Shown: positions 52,332 through 61,238, counted from the first letter of the stretch. The stretch is 64,000 nt of DNA from Bacillus tuaregi (GCF_900104575.1 NZ_LT629731.1:1285051-1349050), one strand, 5' to 3'. Numbers and translations: made by a program. Notes: a model not told the origin generated them from the letters alone.

Positions 52332-52610
52332 ATGGACTATTTAAAGGATCAAAATCATCTCATTGTCTGGTTCGTATTAGAGCCGGAAACAGATACATTA
52401 TCAACCAGTTATCTTGGTAAGAGAGCCCGTTTGGATATGACAACAATGGAATTATTACAAGAAATTTTAGATGACTATAAAGCAGATAAAGAGAAGAACT
52501 ATCGCTTTGTCTTAAAACGAGGTACCGAAGATGTGGAGCTTTCTTTAGAGAAGACGCTTCAAGATGTTGGGATGCGGAACGGAGATTATTTACAGGTCAT
52601 TCCAGTTTAG
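52332..52610 (+). CDS. Monooxygenase small subunit (DmpO/TmoB-like)
   Basis: A 92-residue ubiquitin-like protein (LGKRARLDMTTMELLQEIL; GMRNGDYLQVIPV). Position and size fit the gamma subunit of the hydroxylase, although DmpO is ~25 residues longer. It holds the hydroxylase together and has no cofactor. GGAGGGCAGAGG precedes the ATG. The DmpO and TmoB families cannot be separated here. Confidence 0.8.
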   Translation: MDYLKDQNHLIVWFVLEPETDTLSTSYLGKRARLDMTTMELLQEILDDYKADKEKNYRFVLKRGTEDVELSLEKTLQDVGMRNGDYLQVIPV

Positions 52611-52706
52611 ACATTAAACAAAATGTTTCATTGAATGAAGGATGAGCATCTGCTTATTCTCTACTAAACGGATATATTTACTTTTATAGAGAGAGGAGAA
52701 TGAAAC

Positions 52707-53732
52707 ATGAGCAAAGCGACAACAGCAGTAGAAACCTATGAAGTGACATTAGAGCCAAGCGGGAAAGTCATCACAGTAAAAGAAGGTCAAACCATACTGG
52801 ATGCAGCGATCCGCAACGGTGTTCAGGTAGCATACGGATGCCGTCACGGCAGTTGTTCTGCTTGTAAGTGCCAGGTACTTGAAGGGGATTACGAGATTAT
52901 GGACCGAGTATCAGAATACTCCTTGATGAGCTTTGAAAGAGACGAAGGCTTTACCCTTATGTGTAGCACACTTGTAGAAGGTGACCTTGTCATTGAAGTG
53001 GAGGAAGAAGAGTCAGACCTGCCATTCTTTGCGGTTCATGACTTTGAAGCAGAGGTAGTCGAAAATCATGCTGCTACACATGATATTCATATGATTAAGT
53101 TAAAGCTTCAGGATCCGGACGCTATACCATATGGCTCAGGTCAGTTCTTTGAATTTGAAATTCCTGATTTGGAGGACTCCCGTGCTTATTCGGTAGCGAA
53201 TAAATATCAGGATGGCAGCGTGGTTGAGTTCCATGTTAAACGGGTACCTGACGGGAAAGGCTCCAATTATATGTGTGATTTGGCTATCGGGGATGTTATA
53301 ACAGGCTCAGGGCCTTATGGAACGATGCAGCTCCGTAACCGTGACAAGGATATCATCTTTATTGCCGGTGGGTCTGGTATGGCACCTATCAAGTCGTTAG
53401 TGGAAGAATTATTCTCTGAGTCATTTGACAAAGAAGCATATTTCTTCTATGGTGCTCGTTCGAAGAAGGACCTTTATTTAGTAGAGGAGTGGGAAGAGCT
53501 AGCAAAGCAGCATGGAAACTTCCACTTTATCCCTGCCCTGTCACAGCCGGATGATACTGACGAGTGGGCTGGAGAAACAGGCTTTATCGCTGATGTCATT
53601 TCGAAGAAGCTTGAGAATATGTCGGGTATGGATGCCTATCTATGCGGACCGCCTATTATGATCGAAACATCCTGTGATGCACTCGCTAAAGGCGGCGTAA
53701 AAGGAACAGACATTTCATACGATGAGTTTTAA
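52707..53732 (+). CDS. Phenol hydroxylase reductase (2Fe-2S/FAD/NADH)
   Basis: A 341-residue DmpP-like reductase. The N-terminal plant-type ferredoxin domain has YGCRHGSCSACKCQVLEGDY and MCST (four Cys). The FAD domain (~105-205; RAYSVANK) and the NAD domain (~210-341; FIAGGSGMAPIKSL, DAYLCGPPIMIE) complete it. It passes electrons from NADH to the diiron site. The stop codon TAA is completed by the first two bases of the repeat at 53731. GAGAGGAG lies upstream of the ATG. Confidence 0.93.
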   Translation: MSKATTAVETYEVTLEPSGKVITVKEGQTILDAAIRNGVQVAYGCRHGSCSACKCQVLEGDYEIMDRVSEYSLMSFERDEGFTLMCSTLVEGDLVIEVEEEESDLPFFAVHDFEAEVVENHAATHDIHMIKLKLQDPDAIPYGSGQFFEFEIPDLEDSRAYSVANKYQDGSVVEFHVKRVPDGKGSNYMCDLAIGDVITGSGPYGTMQLRNRDKDIIFIAGGSGMAPIKSLVEELFSESFDKEAYFFYGARSKKDLYLVEEWEELAKQHGNFHFIPALSQPDDTDEWAGETGFIADVISKKLENMSGMDAYLCGPPIMIETSCDALAKGGVKGTDISYDEF

Positions 53733-53918
53733 CTTCATTCAGCAGAAGTCCTCCACTTCTATAAGTGAGGGTGAATGCTAATGGTTCTTCGATTCAGTGG
53801 GGGTTCAAACCCCGGCTGAATGAAGTTAAGCCTCCGGCGGATGTCACGGATTTTTTAAAGGTAGTTTATCGAGCGAGCTCAGGTAATCCGGACGCAAATT
53901 CGACGGGCGAATTTGATT
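53731..53918 (+). ncRNA. Copy C of the HEARO/IscB-omegaRNA-like element, inside the phenol operon
   Basis: A 188-bp element ~90% identical to copy B apart from the missing 33-bp loop segment. AACTTCATTCAG pairs perfectly with CTGAATGAAGTT (53816-53827). The hairpins GGGGTT/AACCCC and AAATTCG/CGAATTT and the GGATGTCACGGA...TCCGGACGCA core are kept; the TTATCGAGC/GCTCGATAA stem is damaged (GCTCAGGTAA). It lies between the reductase stop and the dioxygenase start with 29 bases to spare, so it is part of the operon mRNA. If it is an IscB-type guide RNA, its guide would be the upstream flank (end of the reductase gene). Confidence 0.55.
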
Positions 53919-53947
53919 AAATAATAGAATGCTAGGAGGAGAAAAGA

Positions 53948-54862
53948 ATGGCTAGAGTAATGCGTATCGGTAGAATTGAACTGAAAGTATTGGATCTTGA
54001 AAAATCAGTAGAATACTATACAAAAGTGATTGGTTTAGAAGAAACGGGTCGTATGGGTGACAGTGTGTACTTAAAGGCATGGGATGAATACGATCATCAC
54101 AGCGTTATTTTAACCAAATCGAACAGCGCGGGAATGGCTCATTTCGCCTTTAAAGTGGAAACATTGGATGATCTTGCTTACTACGAGAAAAAGGTAGAAG
54201 AATTCGGCTGTAAAACAACAAGAATTTCTAAGGGTACGAGATTAGCTGAAGGTGAAGCGGTTCACTTTATTTTACCAACAGGACATCACTGTGAGCTGTA
54301 CCATGAAATCGATGTACTTGGAACAGCGGTTGGGAATCTTAACCCACATCCATGGCCACTTGGAAAAGTAGGCATTGCACCGCATCGCTTTGACCACTGC
54401 CTATTAACAGGGGACGATTTAAAAACAGTTACTAGATTCTTTATTGAGGCTCTTAACTTTAGACAAAGTGAAAAAATTACGACCGTTGACGGTGAGGAAT
54501 TATTAGGAAGCTTCCTGTTCACAACGAATAAAGCTCATGATTTAGCGTTTGTTAAAGGTCCTGATGCGAAATTTCACCATGCTGGCTTCCATGTTGATTC
54601 TGTACATGATGTATTTAAAGCAGCTGATATTTTATCCATGTATGAGGTGCCATTTGATGTAACACCGACACGTCACGGGATTACAAGAGGTGAAACGATT
54701 TACTTCTTTGACCCATCCGGTAACCGTAATGAAGCATTTGCAGGCGGATACATCACATATCCGGATATGCCGACTATTACATGGACTGAAGACAAAATAG
54801 GACAAGGTATTTTCTACCACCGCAGAGAATTAACTGAATCCTTCATGAAAGCATTAACATGA
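53948..54862 (+). CDS. Catechol 2,3-dioxygenase (extradiol)
   Basis: A 304-residue metapyrocatechase of the XylE/DmpB type made of two vicinal-oxygen-chelate modules. Fe(II) ligands are His in HRFDHCLL (~150), His in KFHHAGFHVDS (~215) and Glu in NRNEAFAGG (~265). It opens catechol at the 2,3 position to 2-hydroxymuconic semialdehyde. AGGAGGA lies 8 bases before the ATG. It follows the repeat at 53731, so its expression may depend on read-through. Confidence 0.95.
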   Translation: MARVMRIGRIELKVLDLEKSVEYYTKVIGLEETGRMGDSVYLKAWDEYDHHSVILTKSNSAGMAHFAFKVETLDDLAYYEKKVEEFGCKTTRISKGTRLAEGEAVHFILPTGHHCELYHEIDVLGTAVGNLNPHPWPLGKVGIAPHRFDHCLLTGDDLKTVTRFFIEALNFRQSEKITTVDGEELLGSFLFTTNKAHDLAFVKGPDAKFHHAGFHVDSVHDVFKAADILSMYEVPFDVTPTRHGITRGETIYFFDPSGNRNEAFAGGYITYPDMPTITWTEDKIGQGIFYHRRELTESFMKALT

Positions 54863-54910
54863 TCTGATACTAGCAACACTCACTTATCCATATAAAAAGG
54901 AGGGGTTAGC

Positions 54911-55249
54911 ATGAATAAAATAACACTTAAAGCAAGAGGGCAGCAGTTTGAGTATTCCTGTCCAACTAATACTACGCCTTTAAGAGCGGCACGTGATCAA
55001 TTCATTCCGATTCCAACCGGTTGTATTAGAGGCGGCTGTGGAATGTGTAAAGTAAAGGTGCTTGATGGTGATTATGAACAGGAAATCATTCGCTCCCATG
55101 ATGCTTTATCAGATGAGGAACTAGCGAGCGGTTATGCTTTAGCCTGCTGTATGACAGCTAAAGGTGATCTTGAGATCATTACCGTTGAAGATTATCAGAA
55201 GCTTCAAGAAGAAAAAACAGAAAAAGTCAGTGGAACAAACAAATGTTAG
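54911..55249 (+). CDS. 2Fe-2S ferredoxin (XylT/DmpQ-like)
   Basis: A 112-residue plant-type ferredoxin with CIRGGCGMCK and a fourth Cys in ALACCM. XylT/DmpQ ferredoxins reduce the iron of inactivated catechol 2,3-dioxygenase. Position right after the dioxygenase gene supports that role. In Pseudomonas the order is dmpQ-dmpB; here it is B-Q. AAAAGGAGGGG precedes the ATG. Confidence 0.9.
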   Translation: MNKITLKARGQQFEYSCPTNTTPLRAARDQFIPIPTGCIRGGCGMCKVKVLDGDYEQEIIRSHDALSDEELASGYALACCMTAKGDLEIITVEDYQKLQEEKTEKVSGTNKC

Positions 55250-55302
55250 TAACGAATTTTTATCCCATCTTCTGTAAGAGATGGGATAAATTCGTTATTT
55301 TT
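55250..55302 (+). terminator. Terminator after the ferredoxin gene
   Basis: AACGAATTTTTATCCCATCT pairs with AGATGGGATAAATTCGTT, then TTTTTT. It ends the catabolic operon before the regulator gene. Confidence 0.88.
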
Positions 55303-55426
55303 TGATTTTTTTGATAAAATATAATCAATAGATGTAATTAGTACTTATATGAAATTAATTTCAATGGACTCTATCAAATCAAATCTTTCTCTGGTGGTGA
55401 AGTGATTGTTACAAGGAGAAATGCCT

Positions 55427-57268
55427 ATGCATCATACAAGTAATCAACCGATGATTAACATCCCTAGTTCAGCATTTGGGGAACTTCGTAGAGAGCTGAT
55501 TGATATGTTAGGTTCCAAACGATCAAAAGGCTTTCTGCTTCGTTATGGCTGGAATTGCGGTGTAACGGATTGCAGACAGATGCTGGAATTGAATTGGGAA
55601 GATAAAAGAGAACTCATTCTAGCAGGCCCAAAGATGCACATGGAAAATGGTCATGTAGTCGTTGAAACACATAAGCTGGAAGTTGATTTTGAAAACGGAA
55701 CCTTACATTTTGAAGGAGATTGGATTGATTCTCAGGAAGCACTCCAGCATATTAAGCTTTTCGGTTATGGTGAAGAATCTGTCTGCCATTCCTTAGTAGG
55801 CTACGCTAGCGGATATCTGTCTGAATTAATTGAAAAACAGGTCATTGTAAGAGAAACGAGCTGTATTGCTAAGGGTGATGAAAAGTGTCATTGGATTTGT
55901 AAGACAGTTGAGGAATGGGACGGGGACCCAGAGGTGGAGAAGGAGCGCTTATTTTTTGAAAGGGACCGAATCAGCGCTGAGCTTGAGGAAACCTATGAGA
56001 AGCTGAGACTGGAAAGAGACAATTTAAGTAAAACCTATGATGTTCACCAAAAATTATTTAAAGAGATTGTGTTTGAAACAGGCGTTCAGCCGATTGTGGA
56101 TGTATTATATGAAACCTTGAAAATACCAGTGGTGATTGAGAGCTATAATTGTGAGGCGCGAGCCTTTGCTGGAATCTCTCAGCAGCAGGCAAACGAATAT
56201 GCAGGTGAATTAAAAGCGTGGCTAGCTCTTCAGCAGCGGAAGAAGGGGAAAGAAAAGCAGGAGATTCAGGCTACAATCCTGCTGGAGCTTTCACCAGAGC
56301 ATAGGAGAGTGATAACCCCCATCTATTTTCGCAAAAAAATCCATGGCTATTGTTCCTTTTTCACACAGGAGGATCAAGTGGCAGAAGTGGATAAAATGGT
56401 GTTAGGACAGGCTGCGTTGGCTTGTTCCCTACATTTGTTGAATGAGCAGACTCGGTTTAATACAGAGCAAACCATTCGAGGCAGTTTTCTAGATGACATT
56501 CTAAAAAAACGGCTGACGATGACAGAAATTGTGAGAAGAATCCACTATCTTGATTTTGAGTTAAACTCACCCTACTTTATGGCAGCTGTGCGACGCCGCT
56601 TTGAGAAAACGTCGCTTCAGGAAGAAATTGAATTTAATGATGAATTTATGAATGATCTTTTTAAATATTTTCAGAAGAAGAAAGTGAAGGCTTTATTAGG
56701 GAAAAAAGATGGGAATGTGATTATCCTCTTTTCGGGTTCATCTTATTTGCATGACCAGGAGAAAATAGATAGCTTTTGCCGACAGCTGCTTTCCTATTGC
56801 TATGATCGCTACCCAGCTTGTTCCTTTGCGATGGGGGTTAGCTCCAGGCTTCCATCTATTGATAGCGCGCCCCAATTATACAATGAATGTATTGCGTCAT
56901 TAAAAGTAGCGAATACAAATCATAATCCGATTTATTTCGATACATTAGGAGTTGTTGGCATGCTGCTACAAACGAATAACCGTGAAGCGCTCGAGCAGTA
57001 TGCTTATAAAATCGTAGGTCCTTTAATGGATGAGGATAAAAACAAAGGGATGGAATTATTGATCACCCTATATTATTATCTGGAAAATGGCTCCAATGTT
57101 CATAAGACCGCTCGGGCCATGAATTTCTCGGTTAATGGTCTGCGCTATCGATTGGGGAAAATCAATGAACTATTACAGGTGGATTTGAACCAAGCCTATA
57201 ACCGTAATGAAATCTATGTCGCACTTCAATGCTTAACAGCTTTGGGAGAGTTAAATTTGCCTTCATAG
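55427..57268 (+). CDS. XylR-N/V4R sensor fused to PucR-type HTH regulator (phenol regulator)
   Basis: A ~613-residue protein. Residues ~1-115 match the XylR/DmpR N-terminal activator domain (AFGELRRELIDMLG, GFLLRYGWNCG); ~115-175 is a V4R domain with SLVGYASGYLSEL and the Cys of CIAKGDEKCHWIC. A coiled-coil linker (~180-215) follows, then ~300 residues of PucR/CdaR-type GAF-like and GGDEF-like region, ending in the PucR HTH (NVHKTARAMNFSVNGLRYRL, ~565-600). DmpR/XylR use a sigma-54 AAA+ domain at this point; it is absent here. The gene lies after the phenol operon terminator and is its likely aromatic-responsive activator. ATG 55427 is chosen because AAGGAG is ~9 bases upstream. Confidence 0.87.
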   Translation: MHHTSNQPMINIPSSAFGELRRELIDMLGSKRSKGFLLRYGWNCGVTDCRQMLELNWEDKRELILAGPKMHMENGHVVVETHKLEVDFENGTLHFEGDWIDSQEALQHIKLFGYGEESVCHSLVGYASGYLSELIEKQVIVRETSCIAKGDEKCHWICKTVEEWDGDPEVEKERLFFERDRISAELEETYEKLRLERDNLSKTYDVHQKLFKEIVFETGVQPIVDVLYETLKIPVVIESYNCEARAFAGISQQQANEYAGELKAWLALQQRKKGKEKQEIQATILLELSPEHRRVITPIYFRKKIHGYCSFFTQEDQVAEVDKMVLGQAALACSLHLLNEQTRFNTEQTIRGSFLDDILKKRLTMTEIVRRIHYLDFELNSPYFMAAVRRRFEKTSLQEEIEFNDEFMNDLFKYFQKKKVKALLGKKDGNVIILFSGSSYLHDQEKIDSFCRQLLSYCYDRYPACSFAMGVSSRLPSIDSAPQLYNECIASLKVANTNHNPIYFDTLGVVGMLLQTNNREALEQYAYKIVGPLMDEDKNKGMELLITLYYYLENGSNVHKTARAMNFSVNGLRYRLGKINELLQVDLNQAYNRNEIYVALQCLTALGELNLPS

Positions 57269-57400
57269 TCGTAAGGGAGAAGAATCGATCTTGAGCTTAA
57301 GAGACAATCGTTCCCGTGTTTTTTTCTTGTCCGGAATAAATAGGAAGCAAAAGGTATAGACTTTTTAGGACAGTATAATGTACGGGATTGAAGCAAATAG

Positions 57401-57480
57401 TAAGGTGTCTGCACTATCCTCTAGGAGAGAATCCGTTTGCATAAGGACCGAAGTGGATAATAAATAAGTCTGACACCTTA
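57401..57480. repeat. Inverted-repeat segment with GGTGTC/GACACC ends
   Basis: TAAGGTGTC and GACACCTTA bound an 80-base segment between the regulator and the antiporter, similar to the GGTGCC/GGCACC family of hairpins. No coding content seen. Confidence 0.4.
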
Positions 57481-57520
57481 TGGGACAGCCTTAACTCATC
57501 TTCGTGAAAGGCGGCTAGTT

Positions 57521-58477
57521 ATGACATATGTATTATTAATTGTCGGCTTTGCTTTGTTGATTAAAGGAGCTGATTATTTTGTTGAGGGTGCTTCAAGTAT
57601 TGCAAGGGCTTTGAAGGTGTCACCATTGTTAATTGGTTTAACGATTGTGGCCTTCGGAACAAGCTCACCGGAAGCTACAGTCAGTATTGTGGCTGCTTTA
57701 GAGGAAAATGCGGGAGTGGCGGTTGGAAATGTAGTAGGGAGTAATATATTTAATATTACTCTAGTAGTTGGCTTAACGGCTCTCATCAATCCACTAACAG
57801 TTGAAAATGAAACGATTCGAAAGGAAATTCCTTTTACTTTTCTTGCAAGTGCCGTTTTGTTGGTCTTAATTAGTGATGCAGCCCTTCATGGCTTCAACGA
57901 GAACTTTATTACAAGAAGCGACGGATTGATATTCTTGTTATTTTTCTCCATTTTCCTCTATTATATTTTTGAGGTAGCACGAAAAAGTCGGGAGGCAGTG
58001 AAGGAAGAAAAAGAAACGAGAGAGACTGTTTCATGGAGCAAGAACGGTTTGCTTACAATAGGTGGTCTGGCTGCCATTATTTTTGGCGGGGAGTTAGTGG
58101 TCAATCATGCAACAGAAATTGCCTATTCCTTTGGGATGAGTGAAACATTAGTCGGCTTAACGATTGTTGCTGTGGGGACATCCTTACCGGAATTAATCAC
58201 ATCTATTACAGCCGCAATGAAAAGGGAAAGTGAAATTGCTCTCGGTAATATTGTTGGGAGCAATATTTTTAATATCTTTTTCGTTTTAGGTTCAGCATCC
58301 GTTATTTCCCCGCTTGCGGTTGACAGCAAAATCTATATCGATGTACTGTTATTGATGATGATCACGGTTGTTCTTTTTATTTTTTCAAGAACACATTTCA
58401 CTATTGGAAAGCGGGAAGGGTTCATACTGTCAGTTGCTTATATTCTTTATATGGTGTACATCTTAATGAGGAATTGA
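57521..58477 (+). CDS. Calcium/sodium antiporter (CaCA family, YrbG-like)
   Basis: A 318-residue membrane protein with ten TMs in two inverted halves. Each half has the ion-binding alpha repeat: VAFGTSSPEATVSI...NVVGSNIFNI and VAVGTSLPELITSI...NIVGSNIFNI. It exchanges Ca2+ for Na+ or H+. GTGAAAGGCGG lies before the ATG. Monocistronic with its own terminator. Confidence 0.94.
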   Translation: MTYVLLIVGFALLIKGADYFVEGASSIARALKVSPLLIGLTIVAFGTSSPEATVSIVAALEENAGVAVGNVVGSNIFNITLVVGLTALINPLTVENETIRKEIPFTFLASAVLLVLISDAALHGFNENFITRSDGLIFLLFFSIFLYYIFEVARKSREAVKEEKETRETVSWSKNGLLTIGGLAAIIFGGELVVNHATEIAYSFGMSETLVGLTIVAVGTSLPELITSITAAMKRESEIALGNIVGSNIFNIFFVLGSASVISPLAVDSKIYIDVLLLMMITVVLFIFSRTHFTIGKREGFILSVAYILYMVYILMRN

Positions 58478-58502
58478 TAACTAGAAGCTATTCCGTTTTT
58501 AA

Positions 58503-58531
58503 GGACCAAAGCTGATTTGGTCTTTTTTTTT
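58503..58531 (+). terminator. Terminator after the antiporter
   Basis: GACCAAA / TTTGGTC stem followed by nine T. Confidence 0.85.
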
Positions 58532-58592
58532 GTCGATTTTCGTGATAAGGAATGGACTTGGATCGATTAAATAACGAAAGGTTGAGAGAACC

Positions 58593-58691
58593 ATGTTATT
58601 ACAGAAATATGACAAAAGATGGCCAGTGCTTTTTGCTTTTCTAACCTTGGTGTTCTTTATCGCTGCAATTTCGATTACCACTTTTAAGTGA
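58593..58691 (+). CDS. Small membrane protein, 32 residues (tentative)
   Basis: A 32-residue ORF with a basic N-terminus (MLLQKYDKRWPV) and a single hydrophobic helix (LFAFLTLVFFIAAISI). GGTTGAGAGAACC upstream is a weak ribosome site. The charge pattern fits a single-pass membrane peptide, but no family is recognised. The stretch 58692-58825 shows nothing else. Confidence 0.35.
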   Translation: MLLQKYDKRWPVLFAFLTLVFFIAAISITTFK

Positions 58692-58825
58692 ATTCAGAAT
58701 GCTCTCTCCAATAAATAAATCTGGGCATTTGTGGATGCCAATTTTAGCCTTTCATCATACAGTATCAAAGTTGAATGACTAATTTGTTCCGCATTTACAC
58801 CAGCAATTGGAGGTATTACTGAAGG

Positions 58826-59836
58826 ATGACGAAGTCTCTTTATATTCCCACGATTTATAAGCCTGCCTTATCGATATTCGAGACAGAAAAAGCGATTAAA
58901 ACCATAAAGGATCATTTCGAAAGTAGTTTGTCAGATATATTAAACTTAATGAGAGTGTCAGCTCCGATGCTTCTCAAGTCAGGAAATGGCTTTAACGATG
59001 ATTTAAACGGTATTGAGCGAAAGGTAACCTTTCAAGCAAAGGATATTCCCGCATCATTAGACATAGTTCAATCACTTGCAAAATGGAAAAGAGCTGTGCT
59101 ATCTAGATATGGCCTGTCAGTGGGCGAAGGAATTTATGCTGATATGAAGGCCATCAGAAGGGACGAAGCGTTAGACAACCTTCACTCCCTCTATGTAGAA
59201 CAATGGGACTGGGAGAGGATCCTGTCTAAAAGACAAAAAAATCTTGATACTTTAAAATATCATGTTAAAGTCATTTACCATGCGATAAAGGAAACAGAGT
59301 ATCATCTGTATAAGCTTTATCCAGAGCTTGTACCGGTATTACCAGAGGAAATAAGCTTTATTACCACTCAGGAACTGGAGGATCGGTATCCTGATTTAAC
59401 ACCTAAGGAGCGGGAGGATAGGATTGCAAAGAAATATGGTGCAGTGTTTATTATGCAAATAGGCGGGAGGTTATGTTCTGGTAAGGAGCATGATACTCGA
59501 GCCCCGGATTATGATGATTGGTCGCTAAATGGTGATATTCTATTCTGGTACCCGGTTTTAGAAAAAGCAATTGAGATATCCTCTATGGGGATTCGGGTGG
59601 ATGAACAAGCATTGCAAAAGCAATTGGTGCTTTCAAAACAAGAGGACCGTAAAGCGCTAGAATATCATCAATCCATTCTCAAGGGCCAGCTTCCACTTAC
59701 TATTGGAGGTGGTATTGGTCAGTCGAGATTATTTCTTTTTTTTCTAAAGAAAGCTCATATTGGTGAGGTTCAAGCTTCTGTATGGAATGAGCAAATGATT
59801 GCAGAATGTAGAAAGGCTAATATCCCTCTTCTCTAA
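58826..59836 (+). CDS. asnA: Aspartate--ammonia ligase (asparagine synthetase A)
   Basis: A 336-residue class-II-aaRS-like enzyme that makes asparagine from aspartate, ammonia and ATP. Diagnostic segments are VQSLAKWKRAVLSRYG, LHSLYVEQWDWERIL, RAPDYDDWS, LNGDILFWYPVLEKA and IGGGIGQSRL. Length is as in E. coli AsnA (330). TTACTGAAGG is a weak ribosome site before ATG 58826. Monocistronic. Confidence 0.95.
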   Translation: MTKSLYIPTIYKPALSIFETEKAIKTIKDHFESSLSDILNLMRVSAPMLLKSGNGFNDDLNGIERKVTFQAKDIPASLDIVQSLAKWKRAVLSRYGLSVGEGIYADMKAIRRDEALDNLHSLYVEQWDWERILSKRQKNLDTLKYHVKVIYHAIKETEYHLYKLYPELVPVLPEEISFITTQELEDRYPDLTPKEREDRIAKKYGAVFIMQIGGRLCSGKEHDTRAPDYDDWSLNGDILFWYPVLEKAIEISSMGIRVDEQALQKQLVLSKQEDRKALEYHQSILKGQLPLTIGGGIGQSRLFLFFLKKAHIGEVQASVWNEQMIAECRKANIPLL

Positions 59837-59845
59837 ATGGGAAAA

Positions 59846-59895
59846 GGTGCCAGCCAGTTGCCTTTAGGGAGGAGCAGCTGGCTGGCCTCTTTTCT
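59846..59895 (+). terminator. GGTGCCAGCC-type hairpin terminator after asnA
   Basis: GCCAGCCAGTTG pairs with CAGCTGGCTGGC, with CTCTTTTCTT after it. Confidence 0.75.
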
Positions 59896-59981
59896 TAATT
59901 CTGAAAGTTGAGTGTCTTTTCTGTGAAAATTGTTCAAATAGAATGTATAGTAGAAATATGACTGAAAGAGGAGGAAATTGG

Positions 59982-60929
59982 ATGGCGAAAAGAAAAATGG
60001 TAGTAACAAAGGAACTGGCTCCTGATTTATTAGAACAGATAAAAAGCTGTGTACCTGATTGGGAGATTATTGTAAGCAAAGATAAAGAGGTATGGAGACC
60101 ACATGTGAATGAAGCAGAGGTAACCCTCGGCTATAAACTGGAGCTCGACGATTTCTCTAATCTGAAGTGGGTCCAATCCACAAGTGCAGGCATCAATCAT
60201 TTTCCGACAAAGCAATTTGAAGCGAATGGGATCCTATTGAATAGTGCTAACGGAGTACATGCCTATCCAATTTCAGAAACGATTTTTGCCTATATGCTTG
60301 GATTAACACGCAAAATTCATACATATGTAAAAAATCAGCAGAAGAAAATTTGGCATCATAGCGATATGAAGCTAGAAATTCATGAAAAAACAATCGGGAT
60401 TATCGGTGTCGGTGCGATTGGAAAAGAAACAGCGAAAATCGCAAAGGCTTTTGGCATGACGGTATTAGGTCTCCGTCATTCAGGCAAGCCAGTCGAGAAT
60501 GTAGATGAAATGTACACACCTGATCAATTAAATCAGCTTTTACCAAGATGTGATTATGTTGTTGTCACGTTGCCGCTAACGAATGAAACCTATCAGATGT
60601 TTACAGCCCGTCAATTTCAGTTAATGAAGCCGACCGCCTTTTTTATCAATATCGGCCGCGGGCAGCTTATCAAAGAAGATGATTTGATTGACGCCTTACA
60701 GAAGGGCGAGATTGCCGGAGCAGGTCTTGATGTGTTTGATAAGGAACCGTTAGGTGAGGACAATCCGCTTTGGACCATGGACAATGTCATCGTCACACCG
60801 CATACAGCAGGATCTACAGAGTATTATGACAAGCGGATTGTGGAGGATATCTTTATTCCTAATCTAAAAGCCTACTTGAAAGGTCAAAAACCATCAATTA
60901 ATTTGGTAGATTATTCAAAAGGGTATTAA
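59982..60929 (+). CDS. D-2-hydroxyacid dehydrogenase
   Basis: A 315-residue NAD(P)-dependent enzyme. The nucleotide motif is TIGIIGVGAIGKETAKIAKAFG (~136-157); the catalytic Arg is in INIGRGQLIKEDDL, Glu in DVFDKEPLGEDNPLW and His in VTPHTAGST. It reduces a 2-keto acid or oxidises a D-2-hydroxyacid; glyoxylate/hydroxypyruvate-type substrates are likely, but the identity is open. GAGGAGG lies before ATG 59982. Confidence 0.9.
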   Translation: MAKRKMVVTKELAPDLLEQIKSCVPDWEIIVSKDKEVWRPHVNEAEVTLGYKLELDDFSNLKWVQSTSAGINHFPTKQFEANGILLNSANGVHAYPISETIFAYMLGLTRKIHTYVKNQQKKIWHHSDMKLEIHEKTIGIIGVGAIGKETAKIAKAFGMTVLGLRHSGKPVENVDEMYTPDQLNQLLPRCDYVVVTLPLTNETYQMFTARQFQLMKPTAFFINIGRGQLIKEDDLIDALQKGEIAGAGLDVFDKEPLGEDNPLWTMDNVIVTPHTAGSTEYYDKRIVEDIFIPNLKAYLKGQKPSINLVDYSKGY

Positions 60930-60933
60930 CAGC

Positions 60934-60972
60934 AAAAAAAGTGCTAGGAGCAGGTGCCTGGCACTTTTTTTA
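60934..60972 (+). terminator. Terminator after the dehydrogenase (GGCAC-type)
   Basis: AAAAAAAGTGC pairs with GCACTTTTTTT around a loop that contains GGTGCCTGGCAC. Confidence 0.82.
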
Positions 60973-61115
60973 GAAGAATAGAAGATTGAAGCAGGTCCAC
61001 CCAATATTGCACCAGTCACCAAATACCACCTTTTTACCTATGTATCTTATCTAGAATCCCAAAACAAAATGATTGGTCATATATAATACTATATAGATAG
61101 TGTTAAATTCGTTAT

Positions 61116-61144
61116 TTGTAATAGGTAAAACTATAGCATATAAT
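61116..61144 (+). promoter_or_regulatory. Sigma-A promoter of the TRAP transporter operon
   Basis: TTGTAA, 17 bases, TATAAT, 95 bases before the permease ATG. The rest of the 309-base gap shows no further element. Confidence 0.55.
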
Positions 61145-61238
61145 TTAAATAAATTAAGAATTTTCTCAATATTACGTCAAATATAACGGGCTAATATTAA
61201 GAAAACATCCTATTATCTATTTTATAAGGAGGCTAAAA

